DNA of 64,000 nucleotides from Mycolicibacterium anyangense (GTDB lineage: Bacteria; Actinomycetota; Actinomycetes; Mycobacteriales; Mycobacteriaceae): assembly GCF_010731855.1 (NCBI RefSeq), contig NZ_AP022620.1:3410001-3474000 (forward strand), in the 5' to 3' direction. Shown here piece by piece: positions 17,941-27,933 of the stretch (positions are counted from its first letter, which is position 1; each line of letters opens with the position of its first letter). A program made the position numbers and the translations under genes. The notes under the pieces were generated by a model, which was not told where the DNA came from, did not search any database, and saw only the letters and a program-made list of their open reading frames with translations.

Positions 17941-18001
17941 GTCGAGCGTCACTCCAGAGTCCCGCTCGACGCTCAATGTCACTCTGGTGTGACGCTCGGC
18001 G
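17941..18001 (+). repeat. 61-bp repeat unit B with terminal inverted repeats
   Basis: Partner of the unit at 17015-17075, in the same orientation and of the same length. In addition to the 10-bp terminal inverted repeats it forms a 17-bp hairpin with one mismatch (17944-17960 with 17981-17997). It lies 14 bp downstream of the ltp2 stop, so it can terminate the side-chain operon. Confidence 0.78.
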
Positions 18002-18015
18002 CAAAGCTGACCTCG

Positions 18016-19185
18016 CTAGCCGAGAATCAGGCCCGAAGTGGGCACGCCGGTGCCGGCGGTGACGAGCACGTGCTCGACGTCGGGCACCTGGTTGACCGAA
18101 GTGCCGCGCAGCTGCCGCACACCTTCGGCGATGCCGTTCATCCCGTGGATGTAGGCCTCGCCCAGCTGTCCACCATGGGTGTTGATCGGCAGCCGTCCAC
18201 CGAGTTCGATGGCACCGTCGGCAATGAAGTCCTTGGCCTCACCCCAGCCGCAGAATCCCAACTCCTCCAACTGAATCAGCGTGAAGGGGGTGAAGTGGTC
18301 GTAGAGGATCGCGGTCTGGATGTCGGTCGGCTCGAGACCCGACTGCGCCCACAGCTGCTTGCCGACCAGACCCATTTCCGGCAGGCCGTCCAACTCCGGA
18401 CGGTAGTAGCTGACCATCGAATACTGGTTGGGGCTCGACCCCTGTGCCGCGCCCTCGATGATGGCCGGACGGTGCTTGAGATCGCGTGCTCTCTCGGCGG
18501 AGACCACGACGATCGCCACCCCGCCGTCGGTCTCCTGGCAGCAGTCCAGCAGCCGCAGCGGCTCGGCGATCCATCGCGATTCCTGATGCTCCTCGATGGT
18601 GATCGGCTTGCCGTAGAAGTACGCCTTCGGATTGTTGGCGGCGTGCTTGCGGTCGGCCACCGAGATCGCACCGAAGTCCCGGCTGGTCGCACCGGAAAGG
18701 TGCATGTAGCGCTTGGCGATCATCGCGACCTGCGCCGCCGGGGTGGACAGCCCGTGCGGGTAGGAGAACGAGTTGTCCACACTCGTGGAGTCCGCGCCCT
18801 GGATCAGCCGCAGCTGCACCTGACCGAACCGCATCCCCGATCGCTCGTTGAACGCGCGGTATGCCACAACACAATCAGCGACACCGGTGGCCACCGCGAT
18901 CGCGGCCTGCTGCACCGTCGCGCACGCCGCGCCGCCACCGTGGTGGATCTTGGAGAAGAACTTCAAGTCCCCGATTCCGGTCGCCCGTGCAACGGCCACC
19001 TCGGTGTTGGAATCCATGGTGAACGTCACCATGCCGTCGACGTCGGCGGGGGTCAGCCCCGCGTCGTCGAGCGCGTCCAGCACCGCTTCGGCGGCCAGCC
19101 GAAGTTCACTGCGCCCGGAATTCTTGGAGAAGTCCGTGGCACCGATCCCCGCGATAGCCGCCTTCCCCGAAAGCTCACCGGGCAT
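18016..19185 (-). CDS. ltp2: Steroid aldolase, thiolase-fold (releases propionyl-CoA)
   Basis: Ltp2 carries out the retro-aldol cleavage that removes the last three side-chain carbons as propionyl-CoA, leaving the 17-ketosteroid. The 389-residue protein has a thiolase/SCP-x fold, with KIHHGGGAACATVQQA near residues 80-95 and a C-terminal NTHGGQLGEAYIHGMNG segment. It lacks the classical thiolase cysteine-containing VxxxCxSG arrangement. It works bound to the DUF35 domain of ChsH2. Last gene of the cyp125-chsE1-chsE2-chsH2-chsH1-ltp2 unit, overlapping chsH1 by one base. Confidence 0.95.
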   Translation of the reverse strand: MPGELSGKAAIAGIGATDFSKNSGRSELRLAAEAVLDALDDAGLTPADVDGMVTFTMDSNTEVAVARATGIGDLKFFSKIHHGGGAACATVQQAAIAVATGVADCVVAYRAFNERSGMRFGQVQLRLIQGADSTSVDNSFSYPHGLSTPAAQVAMIAKRYMHLSGATSRDFGAISVADRKHAANNPKAYFYGKPITIEEHQESRWIAEPLRLLDCCQETDGGVAIVVVSAERARDLKHRPAIIEGAAQGSSPNQYSMVSYYRPELDGLPEMGLVGKQLWAQSGLEPTDIQTAILYDHFTPFTLIQLEELGFCGWGEAKDFIADGAIELGGRLPINTHGGQLGEAYIHGMNGIAEGVRQLRGTSVNQVPDVEHVLVTAGTGVPTSGLILG

Positions 19186-19580
19186 CAGGCGTCTCCTCCG
19201 ATCGTCAGCGTCGAGGTCGCGATCACATGGTCGCCGAGACTATTGCTCCCAACGACTTTCACCGTGATCAGACCGTCGTCGACAGCGGTCACCTCACCCT
19301 TGAACGTCACCGTGTCATAGGCGTACCACGGCACCCCCAGACGCAGACCGATCGTCTTGATGATCGCGTTCGGTCCCGCCCAGTCGGTGATGTAGCGCTG
19401 CACCAAACCCGTGTCGGTGAGGATGTTGACGAAGATATCCTTGGAGCCCTTGGCCTGCGCCTTGTCCCGGTCGTGGTGGACGTCCTGGTAGTCCCGGGTG
19501 GCGATGGCGGTGGACACGATGAACGTGGGATCACCGTAGAGGGCCAGTTCGGGCAGCTTGGTGCCCACCTCAACACTCAT
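19185..19580 (-). CDS. chsH1: Steroid enoyl-CoA hydratase, small MaoC subunit
   Basis: ChsH1 is the catalytic single-hotdog MaoC subunit of the ChsH1-ChsH2 hydratase, acting on the C22 enoyl-CoA of the shortened side chain. The 131-residue protein includes the hydratase-2 region TRDYQDVHHDRDKAQA (about residues 29-44), with Asp and His as catalytic residues. I chose the ATG at 19580, which overlaps the chsH2 stop by 4 bp; an upstream ATG at 19610 would add ten unrelated residues. Confidence 0.92.
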   Translation of the reverse strand: MSVEVGTKLPELALYGDPTFIVSTAIATRDYQDVHHDRDKAQAKGSKDIFVNILTDTGLVQRYITDWAGPNAIIKTIGLRLGVPWYAYDTVTFKGEVTAVDDGLITVKVVGSNSLGDHVIATSTLTIGGDA

Positions 19581-20551
19581 GCGTCGGGCTCCCATGCATA
19601 CAGGGTCCACGCCGGCCCATCGTCACCAGCGGGGAAGTCGATATACGTTGCGTGAACCGGCATTCCGATCTGCACCGTCGAGTGGTCGACGTTGCGCAAC
19701 TCGCCGAGCATGCGCACGCCCTCCTCGAGTTCGACGAGCGCGATCACGAATGGCACCGTGCGACCGGGCACCTTGGGTGCGTGGTGCACCACGAAGCTGA
19801 ACACCGTGCCCTTGCCGCTGGCGACGACGTAGTCCGTCGGAGCATCTTTGTCGGCCCACAGTGCGGGAACCGGTGGGTGCTGCAGCGTCCCGTCCGGACG
19901 CTGCTGCAGCCGTAGCTCGTGTGCGTTCACACCGTCCCAGAAAAACTGGGTGTCCTTAGACGGCGCTGGCCGCATCATGAACGCCGGGTCCAGGTCCTCC
20001 GGGACGGACGACGGTGCCGATGATCCCTTGTCGGCAGGAATGAACTTCATGATGCGCCACATCATTTCGGCGACAGGTTCTTTCTGGTCGTCGCCGCTGT
20101 ACCAGGTGATCTTCTGCGTGATGAAGAACCCCTCGCCGAGCGCCGTCGTCTTCGGCCCGACCACGTCGGTCAGTTCTGCACTGACACTGACCTCTTCGCC
20201 GGGACGCAGGTAACGGTGATAGGTCTGCTCGCAATTCGTGGCGACCACACCGATGTACCCGGCCTCGTCGAACAGCGTGATGATCTTGCCCAGCGGGTCG
20301 TCGTCGGGGCGCACCCCGCCGAGGCCCATCATGGTCCAGACCTGGATCATCGCCGGCGGCGCAACGGTGCCGGGATGGCCCGCCTCCTTGGCTGCCGCCT
20401 CGTCGACGTAGATCGGGTTCTTGTCGCCGAGGGCATCCAGCCAGTGGTCGATCATCGGCTGGTTCACCGGATGACGGCCGACGCGCGGCTTGCTCTTGCC
20501 GTCAGCCTTCACCTTCTCCGCAGCAGCGCGGATGTCATCGATAGCACTCAT
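19577..20551 (-). CDS. chsH2: Steroid enoyl-CoA hydratase, MaoC-DUF35 subunit
   Basis: A 324-residue two-domain protein. An N-terminal MaoC hotdog (residues about 1-165, with LGDKNPIYVDEAAAKEAGHP) pairs with ChsH1. A C-terminal DUF35 OB-fold (residues about 195-324, FFWDGVNAHELRLQQ onward) recruits Ltp2, so hydration and retro-aldol cleavage are coupled. The start is ATG at 20551, overlapping the chsE2 stop by one base; a GTG one codon upstream is equally placed. The zinc-ribbon cysteines seen in many DUF35 proteins are absent. Confidence 0.92.
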   Translation of the reverse strand: MSAIDDIRAAAEKVKADGKSKPRVGRHPVNQPMIDHWLDALGDKNPIYVDEAAAKEAGHPGTVAPPAMIQVWTMMGLGGVRPDDDPLGKIITLFDEAGYIGVVATNCEQTYHRYLRPGEEVSVSAELTDVVGPKTTALGEGFFITQKITWYSGDDQKEPVAEMMWRIMKFIPADKGSSAPSSVPEDLDPAFMMRPAPSKDTQFFWDGVNAHELRLQQRPDGTLQHPPVPALWADKDAPTDYVVASGKGTVFSFVVHHAPKVPGRTVPFVIALVELEEGVRMLGELRNVDHSTVQIGMPVHATYIDFPAGDDGPAWTLYAWEPDA

Positions 20552-21714
20552 CACCGAGGCACCCTCGGCACCTTGAGACCCGACGCTGCGACCTGTTCTC
20601 GCATCACCTCGTTGACGCCACCGCCGAAAGTGATGACCAGGTTGCGCTTGGTCTGGGAGTCCAGCCAGTCCAGCAGTTCGGCGGTCTGCTGCTCTGCCGG
20701 ATTGCCGTACTTGCCGACGATCTCCTCGGCCAGGCGCCCGATCCGCTGGATTCGCTCGGTCGAAAACACCTTGGTGGCAGCGGCATCCGCGATGTCGATG
20801 GTCTCGCCGGCGGCGGCGACCTGCCAGTTGAGCAGCTCGTTGATTCGCCAGATCGCCTTGATCTCGCCCAGCAGTCGACGTACGTCGTCGTGGTCCAGCG
20901 GCGTCACACCGTTACCGCCCGGCTTGGATGCCCACTCGTGCACGCGGTCGTAGATGCCGGCGATCCTGCCCGCCGGTCCGAGCATCACCCGTTCGTGGTT
21001 GAGCTGGGTGGTGATGAGCCGCCACCCGGCATTCTCCTCGCCGACGAGCATGTCGGCCGGAACACGGACATCGTTGTAGTAGGTGGCGTTCGTGTGGTGC
21101 GCGCCGTCGGACAAGATGATCGGAGTCCAGGAGTATCCCGGATCGGTGGTGTCGACGATGAGGATCGAAATCCCCTTGTGCTTCACCGCATCCGGATCGG
21201 TGCGGCAGGCCAGCCAGACGTAGTCGGCGTCGTGTCCGCCGGTGGTCCAGATCTTCTGGCCGTTGACGATGTACTCATCGCCATGGCGCACCGCGGAGGT
21301 GCGCAGCGACGCGAGGTCGGTGCCGGCCTCGGGCTCGGAGTACCCGATGGCGAAGTGCACCTCACCGGCCAGGATGGCGGGCAGGAACTTCTTCTTCTGC
21401 GCCTCGGTGCCGTAGACCTGCAGGGTGGGGCCGACGGTCTGCAGCGTGACGGCGGGCAGCGGAACATCCGCCCGGGCAGCCTCGTTGACGAAGATCGACT
21501 GCTCGACCGGCCCGAAACCGTGGCCGCCGAACTCCTTCGGCCAGCCCACGCCGAGCTTGCCGTCGGATCCCATCCGCTTGATGATCGCGCGGTAGGCCTT
21601 GCCGTGGCGGTCGACTTCCATCTCGGCCCGCTCCTCGGGCGAGATGAGATTGGCGAAGTACTGCCGCAATTCGGCTTGCAGCTGGCGCTGCTCCGGGGTC
21701 AGTTCGATGAACAT
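20551..21714 (-). CDS. chsE2: Acyl-CoA dehydrogenase, ChsE2 (FadE29) subunit
   Basis: One subunit of the heterotetrameric ChsE1-ChsE2 dehydrogenase, which desaturates the three-carbon steroid side chain CoA ester. The 387-residue protein has the flavin/substrate signature YSEPEAGTDLASL (about residues 125-137) and IWTTGGHDADY. It matches Rv3543c. Its start overlaps the end of chsE1 by 16 bp and its stop overlaps chsH2, so translation is tightly coupled along the operon. Confidence 0.93.
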   Translation of the reverse strand: MFIELTPEQRQLQAELRQYFANLISPEERAEMEVDRHGKAYRAIIKRMGSDGKLGVGWPKEFGGHGFGPVEQSIFVNEAARADVPLPAVTLQTVGPTLQVYGTEAQKKKFLPAILAGEVHFAIGYSEPEAGTDLASLRTSAVRHGDEYIVNGQKIWTTGGHDADYVWLACRTDPDAVKHKGISILIVDTTDPGYSWTPIILSDGAHHTNATYYNDVRVPADMLVGEENAGWRLITTQLNHERVMLGPAGRIAGIYDRVHEWASKPGGNGVTPLDHDDVRRLLGEIKAIWRINELLNWQVAAAGETIDIADAAATKVFSTERIQRIGRLAEEIVGKYGNPAEQQTAELLDWLDSQTKRNLVITFGGGVNEVMREQVAASGLKVPRVPR

Positions 21715-22718
21715 TGCGCTCCCACCAGGTCGAGACGATAAGACGGTCCACCCAGCAGACGGGTGAGGTCCTTGATCGTGGAGTAGTAGCGGTGCATGGG
21801 ATAGGTGATGTCCATGCCCATACCACCGTGCAGGTGATGGCAGGTCTGCATTGCGGGCGGCGCCTGCGACGTCAGCCAGTAGCTCAGCACGTCGATGTCA
21901 TCATCGGCGTCGCGGCCCTCGGCCAGCCGCCACACGACCGTATTGGCCGCCAAAGCCAGTGTCCGCGAGGCGATGTAGACCTCTGCGAGCTGAGCGGCCA
22001 CGGTCTGGAAAGTGGACAGCGGCCTGCCGAACTGCTCACGGTTGGCCACATAGCCTGCCGTCAGCTTCAGTGCGCCTGCCACCAGTCCGGCCGCGAACGC
22101 TCCGATGGCTGCGGCGGCCAGTTGGTTGACCCGGTGCGGGGTCGCGCCGTCGAGTACATCGTCGGACTCGACGGCGACGTCGGTGAAGGTGACGGCGTAT
22201 TCCTCACCGCCGGTGGAGGTCGGCGTCTTCGTCAGCTCGACACCCGGGGCTTGCGGCGAGACGACGACGACCCCGTTGTCGGCGGTGACCACCAGCCAGT
22301 CGGCCTGCTCCGCGTAGGGGACCGCCACCTTGGTTCCGTTGAGCAGGCCGGCGGCCAGCGTGGTCGCCGGGCGATCCGGCAACGAGGCACCGGGCTCGTT
22401 GAGCGCTGCCGAGAGGATGGCTCCTTTGGCCACCCCGCTCAGGAATCGGTCCTGCTGCGACTCGGAAGCCAGGTCGAGCAGCGGGATCAGGCCCAGCCCC
22501 AGGGTCGCCAAGGCCGGCGACACGGTGCCGTGGCGGCCGATCTCGGTCAGCGCCGTGGTGACCTCGGGCAGACCGACTCCGTCGCCACCCAGCCTCTCAG
22601 GTACGCCCAGTGCGGTGACGCCACCGGAAACCAGTGCGTCCCATGTATTCTCGCGATCCAGGACGGAGGTCACCACATCGGCGACAGCCTGCTGTTCCGG
22701 GTCCGGAGTGAAGTCCAC
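21699..22718 (-). CDS. chsE1: Acyl-CoA dehydrogenase, ChsE1 (FadE28) subunit
   Basis: The second, shorter subunit (339 residues) of the ChsE1-ChsE2 dehydrogenase. The N-terminal and middle domains are degenerate relative to typical acyl-CoA dehydrogenases, while the C-terminal helical domain is recognisable (NREQFGRPLSTFQTVAAQLA, then HHLHGGMGMDITYPMHRY). This heteromeric design, with one half-degenerate subunit, is characteristic of steroid-specific dehydrogenases. The start is GTG at 22718 with an AGGAGG ribosome site; the gene lies 23 bp after cyp125. Confidence 0.92.
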   Translation of the reverse strand: MDFTPDPEQQAVADVVTSVLDRENTWDALVSGGVTALGVPERLGGDGVGLPEVTTALTEIGRHGTVSPALATLGLGLIPLLDLASESQQDRFLSGVAKGAILSAALNEPGASLPDRPATTLAAGLLNGTKVAVPYAEQADWLVVTADNGVVVVSPQAPGVELTKTPTSTGGEEYAVTFTDVAVESDDVLDGATPHRVNQLAAAAIGAFAAGLVAGALKLTAGYVANREQFGRPLSTFQTVAAQLAEVYIASRTLALAANTVVWRLAEGRDADDDIDVLSYWLTSQAPPAMQTCHHLHGGMGMDITYPMHRYYSTIKDLTRLLGGPSYRLDLVGAQCSSN

Positions 22719-22741
22719 CCGAATCCTCCTCGTGTCGTGGT

Positions 22742-23992
22742 CTAGACGGTGGCCGGTGTCTTACCGGTGTAGTCGACCTGCCAGTGCTTGATGCCGTTGA
22801 GCCATCCTGAACGTAACCGCTCCGGCGTGCCGATAGAGGTGAGATCGGGCATGTGGTCAGCGACGGCGTTGAACATCAGGTTGATGGTCATCCTCGCGAG
22901 GTTCGCGCCGATGCAGTAGTGCACACCGGTGCCGCCGAAGCCCACGTGCGGGTTGGGATCGCGCAGGATGTTGAACGTGTGCGGATCGTCGAACACTTCC
23001 TCGTCGAAGTTCGCCGAGCGGTAGAACATCGAGACGCGCTGGCCCTTCTTGATGGTCACACCGCCGAGTTCGACGTCTTCGAGCGCCGTGCGCTGGAACG
23101 CGGTGACCGGGGTGGCCCATCGGACGATCTCGTCGGCCGCGGTGGCCGGACGATCCTTCTTGTACAGTTCCCACTGCTCCGGGTGGTTGGCGAAGGCGAT
23201 CATGCCGTGCGTGATCGAGTTGCGGGTGGTCTCGTTGCCGGCGACGGCCAGCATCATCACGAAGAAGCCGAACTCGTCCTCGGAGAGCTTCTCGCCGTCG
23301 ATGTCCGCGTTCACCAGAGCCGTGACGATGTCGTCGCCGGGGTTGGCCGTCTTGACCCCGGCCATGTGCATGGCATAGGCCAGCACCTCCATCGAGGACT
23401 GCTTCGGATCGACGTGGGCGAACTCGGGATCCTCACCGCCGGTCATCTCGTTGGACCAGCGGAACAACTTCTCCCGATCCTCTTGCGGCACACCGAGAAG
23501 CCCGGCGATCGCCTGCAGCGGAAGCTCACAGGACACCTGCTCGACGAAGTCACCGGCGCCCTCGGCGGCGGCCGCCTTGGCGATGGCCTGGGCCCGATCG
23601 TTCAGTTCGTCCTGCAAGCGATTGACCGCCCGCGGCGTGAAACCCTTGGAAATGATGCGGCGCAGCCGGTCGTGGTGCTCACCATCCATGTTGAGCATGA
23701 CGAAGCGCTGCAGGTCGATGTCCTCACGCGCCATGTCGTCCGGGAACTGTGGGATGGCGCCGTTCTCCCAACTGGAGAAGACGTCGTTGCGCCGGGATAC
23801 CTCTTTGACGTCCTTGTGCTTGGTGACCACCCAATAGCCACCGTCATTGAAGCCGCCCTTTCCGATAGGCTGCTCGCACCACCAGATCGGCGCGACCTTA
23901 CGCAGCTCAGCGAGCTCGTCGACCGGCAACTTCTTGACGTTGCGGTCCGGATCCAGGAAGTCGAATCCGTGCGGCAGGTTGGGGGTTGGCAT
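22742..23992 (-). CDS. cyp125: Cytochrome P450, steroid C26(27)-monooxygenase
   Basis: CYP125 oxidises the terminal methyl of the cholesterol or cholestenone side chain to the alcohol and acid, starting side-chain degradation. The 416-residue protein has the I-helix oxygen-binding AGNETT (251-256), and the heme loop FGGTGVHYCIGANLAR with C360 as thiolate ligand. I chose the ATG at 23992 (MPTPNLPHGF), preceded by GAGGAG; the upstream ATG would read through the KstR operator. First gene of the side-chain operon, divergent from fadA5. Confidence 0.95.
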   Translation of the reverse strand: MPTPNLPHGFDFLDPDRNVKKLPVDELAELRKVAPIWWCEQPIGKGGFNDGGYWVVTKHKDVKEVSRRNDVFSSWENGAIPQFPDDMAREDIDLQRFVMLNMDGEHHDRLRRIISKGFTPRAVNRLQDELNDRAQAIAKAAAAEGAGDFVEQVSCELPLQAIAGLLGVPQEDREKLFRWSNEMTGGEDPEFAHVDPKQSSMEVLAYAMHMAGVKTANPGDDIVTALVNADIDGEKLSEDEFGFFVMMLAVAGNETTRNSITHGMIAFANHPEQWELYKKDRPATAADEIVRWATPVTAFQRTALEDVELGGVTIKKGQRVSMFYRSANFDEEVFDDPHTFNILRDPNPHVGFGGTGVHYCIGANLARMTINLMFNAVADHMPDLTSIGTPERLRSGWLNGIKHWQVDYTGKTPATV

Positions 23993-24009
23993 GATCGCGC
24001 GCTCCTCGA

Positions 24010-24023
24010 TATGACGTGTTCTA
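24010..24023. promoter_or_regulatory. KstR operator upstream of cyp125 (one mismatch)
   Basis: TATGACGTGTTCTA differs from the consensus only in AAC to GAC. It lies 17 bp upstream of the cyp125 ATG, next to its ribosome site, and would control the cyp125 side of this divergent region. The better-matching site 24089-24102 lies toward fadA5. Confidence 0.75.
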
Positions 24024-24088
24024 GTGCCAGTAAAACACGGCTCCACCGCAGACAAAAGGCGCAAAAGCATCCTCGCTTGTCAGAGTAA

Positions 24089-24102
24089 TGAAACGTGTTC
24101 TA
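24089..24102. promoter_or_regulatory. KstR operator upstream of fadA5
   Basis: TGAAACGTGTTCTA matches every fixed position of the KstR consensus and ends 10 bp before the fadA5 ATG. With the site at 24010-24023 it forms a pair, centres 79 bp apart, in the cyp125/fadA5 divergent region. Confidence 0.9.
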
Positions 24103-24103
24103 G

Positions 24104-25276
<1,173 letters not shown>

Positions 25277-25651
25277 GTGCCCTCCACCGATGCCGAGCGC
25301 ATTGCGGCGGCGCGCGCCTATATCGAGGCCCTCGCCAGTCACAAGGCCGACAACGTGCCGTTCGCGCCGGGCTGCACCCGCATCGAGTTCGGCGTCAAGA
25401 CCGGATTCTCCGGAGATCACTTGCGCCGCAGCCTCAATCGCGGCCCGCAATACCTCGTCATCAAGTCGGTCAGCGAGCCGGAGTTCACTGTGAACGGTGA
25501 CGAGGTGCACGCCCGATTCGAACTGCTCACCAAGCCGACGCTCGCGGGACGGCGCGTCGCCGCACGGATCGACGAGACGTTCCTGATCCCGGCCGCCGAT
25601 GGCAAGATCCATCACATTCGGGCGGTCGTCCGCCCGTTCATCACGAGCTAG
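25277..25651 (+). CDS. Small protein of unknown function (NTF2/DUF8021-like)
   Basis: A 124-residue protein beginning with GTG immediately after the fadA5 TAA, so it is almost certainly cotranscribed and possibly coupled. The sequence (AARAYIEALASHKADNVPFAPGC near the N-terminus, then alternating beta strands ending IHHIRAVVRPFI) looks like an NTF2-like or DUF8021-type fold. No catalytic residues can be named. Placement suggests a sterol-related role that remains unknown. I do not recall an equivalent between fadA5 and ddn in M. tuberculosis. Confidence 0.75.
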   Translation: MPSTDAERIAAARAYIEALASHKADNVPFAPGCTRIEFGVKTGFSGDHLRRSLNRGPQYLVIKSVSEPEFTVNGDEVHARFELLTKPTLAGRRVAARIDETFLIPAADGKIHHIRAVVRPFITS

Positions 25652-26122
<471 letters not shown>

Positions 26123-26132
26123 CTTTCCGCCG

Positions 26133-26189
26133 CGAATGGCCAGTTATGCCACGGATTTCGCGCTGCAGCGTGACATAACTGGCCATTCG
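26133..26189. terminator. Strong hairpin between convergent ddn and SDR genes
   Basis: A 21-bp inverted repeat (26133-26153 with 26169-26189) around a 15-nt loop. The only imperfect pair is C-A in plus-strand RNA and U-G in minus-strand RNA, so the minus-strand hairpin is fully paired. It lies 9 bp downstream of the minus-strand SDR stop and 10 bp after ddn. No U-tract follows, as is common in mycobacterial terminators. Confidence 0.8.
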
Positions 26190-26198
26190 GCGAGTGAC

Positions 26199-27104
26199 TT
26201 AGGCGCCGAACACCGGCAGCGGCTCGCGGGACTTGGCCAGCAGGTCGGTGACCACCGGACCGAGCTCGGCGGGATCCCAGCGCGCCCCCTTGTCGATGTC
26301 GGCACCGCGGGCCCAACCCTCGGCGACGCGGATGATGCCACCCTCGACCTCGAACACCCGGCCGGTGACGTCGCGCGACTCGACGCTGCCGAGCCAGACC
26401 ACCAGCGGCGAGATGTTCTCCGGCGCCATCGCGTCGAAGTCCTGATCCTGGGTGGACATCATGTCGGCGAAGACAGTCTCGGTCATGCGGGTGCGCGCCG
26501 AGGGTGCGATCGCGTTGACCGTCACCCCGATTCGGCTCATCTCAGCGGCGGCGACAAGGGTCAGGGCCGCGATACCGGCTTTGGCGGCGCTGTAGTTGGC
26601 CTGGCCCACGCTGCCCTGCAGCCCGGCGCCCGAGCTGGTGTTGATGATGCGGGCATCGACCGCCTCGCCGGCCTTGGACTTGGCCCGCCAGTACGTGCTG
26701 GCATGCTTCATGGTCGCGAAGTGTCCCTTGAGGTGCACGGCGATGACGGCGTCGAACTCCTCTTCGGAAGTGTTGACGAACATCCGGTCCCGCACGATGC
26801 CGGCATTGTTGACCAGGACGTCGAGCCCGCCGAAACTGTCCACGGCAGTCTGGATCAGTGCCTCGGCCTGCGCCCAGTCGGCGACGTTGGAGCCGTTGGC
26901 GACGGCTTCCCCACCGGCGGCGACGATTTCGTCGACCACGCCCTGGGCGGCGCTACCTCCACCGGCCGGGGATCCGTCGAGCCCGACGCCGATGTCATTG
27001 ACCACCACCCGCGCCCCTTCGGCGGCGAATGCCAGCGCGTGCGCGCGCCCGATACCGCCACCGGCACCCGTGACGATGACCACTCGGCCGTCGAGCAAAC
27101 CCAT
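26199..27104 (-). CDS. Short-chain dehydrogenase (Rv3548c-like)
   Basis: A 301-residue SDR. The cofactor motif is VTGAGGGIGRAHALAF (TGxxxGxG, residues 11-26), NNAG lies near residue 100, and the catalytic S and YxxxK are in NTSSGAG and YSAAK. The extended C-terminal tail and insert (GSPAGGGSAAQ) resemble bifunctional-enzyme-type or 17-beta-HSD4-like hydroxyacyl-CoA dehydrogenases. It corresponds to Rv3548c, a member of the KstR2-controlled set. Second gene of a two-gene unit with the SDR upstream (11-bp gap), reading from the KstR2 site at 27893. Exact substrate is unknown. Confidence 0.85.
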   Translation of the reverse strand: MGLLDGRVVIVTGAGGGIGRAHALAFAAEGARVVVNDIGVGLDGSPAGGGSAAQGVVDEIVAAGGEAVANGSNVADWAQAEALIQTAVDSFGGLDVLVNNAGIVRDRMFVNTSEEEFDAVIAVHLKGHFATMKHASTYWRAKSKAGEAVDARIINTSSGAGLQGSVGQANYSAAKAGIAALTLVAAAEMSRIGVTVNAIAPSARTRMTETVFADMMSTQDQDFDAMAPENISPLVVWLGSVESRDVTGRVFEVEGGIIRVAEGWARGADIDKGARWDPAELGPVVTDLLAKSREPLPVFGA

Positions 27105-27115
27105 ACCCTGTCTCC

Positions 27116-27877
27116 TTACTTGTTTGCGCTGGAGGCGGACAGATATGCCGGCGGCTCGCCACCACCGTGCACCGCCATCTTGGCCCCACTGATGTATGAG
27201 GCAGCGTCAGAAGCGAGAAATGCTGCGGCCCAGCCGATATCGGCAGGCTTGGCCAATCGGTCCAGCGGGATGGTCGCGGCCACCGCCGCCTGTGACTCGG
27301 CGTCACCGTAGAACAACTCGACCTGCTCGGTCTCGACCATGCCCACCACGAGGGCGTTGACCCGGACCTTCGGCGCCCACTCCACCGCAAGGGTGGTCGT
27401 GAGGCTTTCGACGCCGGCCTTGGCGGCGCTGTAGGCCGCGGTTCCCGGCGACGGGCGACCGGCGCTGACCGACGAGATCGACACGATCGATCCGCCGCGG
27501 GGCTGCTGCTGCATGACGGCGTTGGCGGCCTGCGAGACATGGAGCATGCCAAGGAGATTGAGTTCGATGATCTTCTGGTGAAACTTCGGCGATGCGTCGG
27601 CGGCCGGCACGTAGGGCGAGCCGCCTGCATTGTTCACCACCACATCGAGACGACCGTGCTCGGCCACGATGGCATCGATCATGGCGGCCACGGCCTCCGG
27701 ATCACGGACATCGCAGCCGTGGAACGGGTACGGCAAGCCCTCGACGGGGCGCCGGGCGCAGGTCACGACGGTGGCACCCTGCTCGGCGAAGACCGCGCTG
27801 ATGCCCGCACCGACGCCGCGCACACCGCCCGTCACGAGGACCACCCGGCCGCTCAGTTGCAGGTTGATACCGCTCAC
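27116..27877 (-). CDS. Short-chain dehydrogenase (Rv3549c-like)
   Basis: A 253-residue SDR with VTGGVRGVGAGISAVF (residues 15-30), NNAGG near residue 90, SISSVSAG and YSAAK as active-site parts. It corresponds to Rv3549c. The GTG start at 27877 lies 15 bp from the KstR2 operator with a TANNNT-type -10 (TACGCT on the minus strand) between them, so the transcript is probably leaderless. Divergent from echA20; both sides are expected to respond to HIP-CoA through KstR2. Its step in C/D-ring degradation is not settled. Confidence 0.85.
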   Translation of the reverse strand: MSGINLQLSGRVVLVTGGVRGVGAGISAVFAEQGATVVTCARRPVEGLPYPFHGCDVRDPEAVAAMIDAIVAEHGRLDVVVNNAGGSPYVPAADASPKFHQKIIELNLLGMLHVSQAANAVMQQQPRGGSIVSISSVSAGRPSPGTAAYSAAKAGVESLTTTLAVEWAPKVRVNALVVGMVETEQVELFYGDAESQAAVAATIPLDRLAKPADIGWAAAFLASDAASYISGAKMAVHGGGEPPAYLSASSANK

Positions 27878-27892
27878 TGTGCTAGCGTACCA

Positions 27893-27906
27893 AGCAAGTG
27901 CTTGCT
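27893..27906. promoter_or_regulatory. KstR2 operator between SDR unit and echA20
   Basis: AGCAAGTGCTTGCT matches the KstR2 consensus AnCAAGnnCTTGnT and is part of a perfect 16-bp palindrome (27892-27907). It is shared by the two-SDR unit (minus) and echA20-ipdABC (plus). Confidence 0.92.
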
Positions 27907-27933
27907 TAGGTATTCGCCTCGTCAGGAGCTCCG

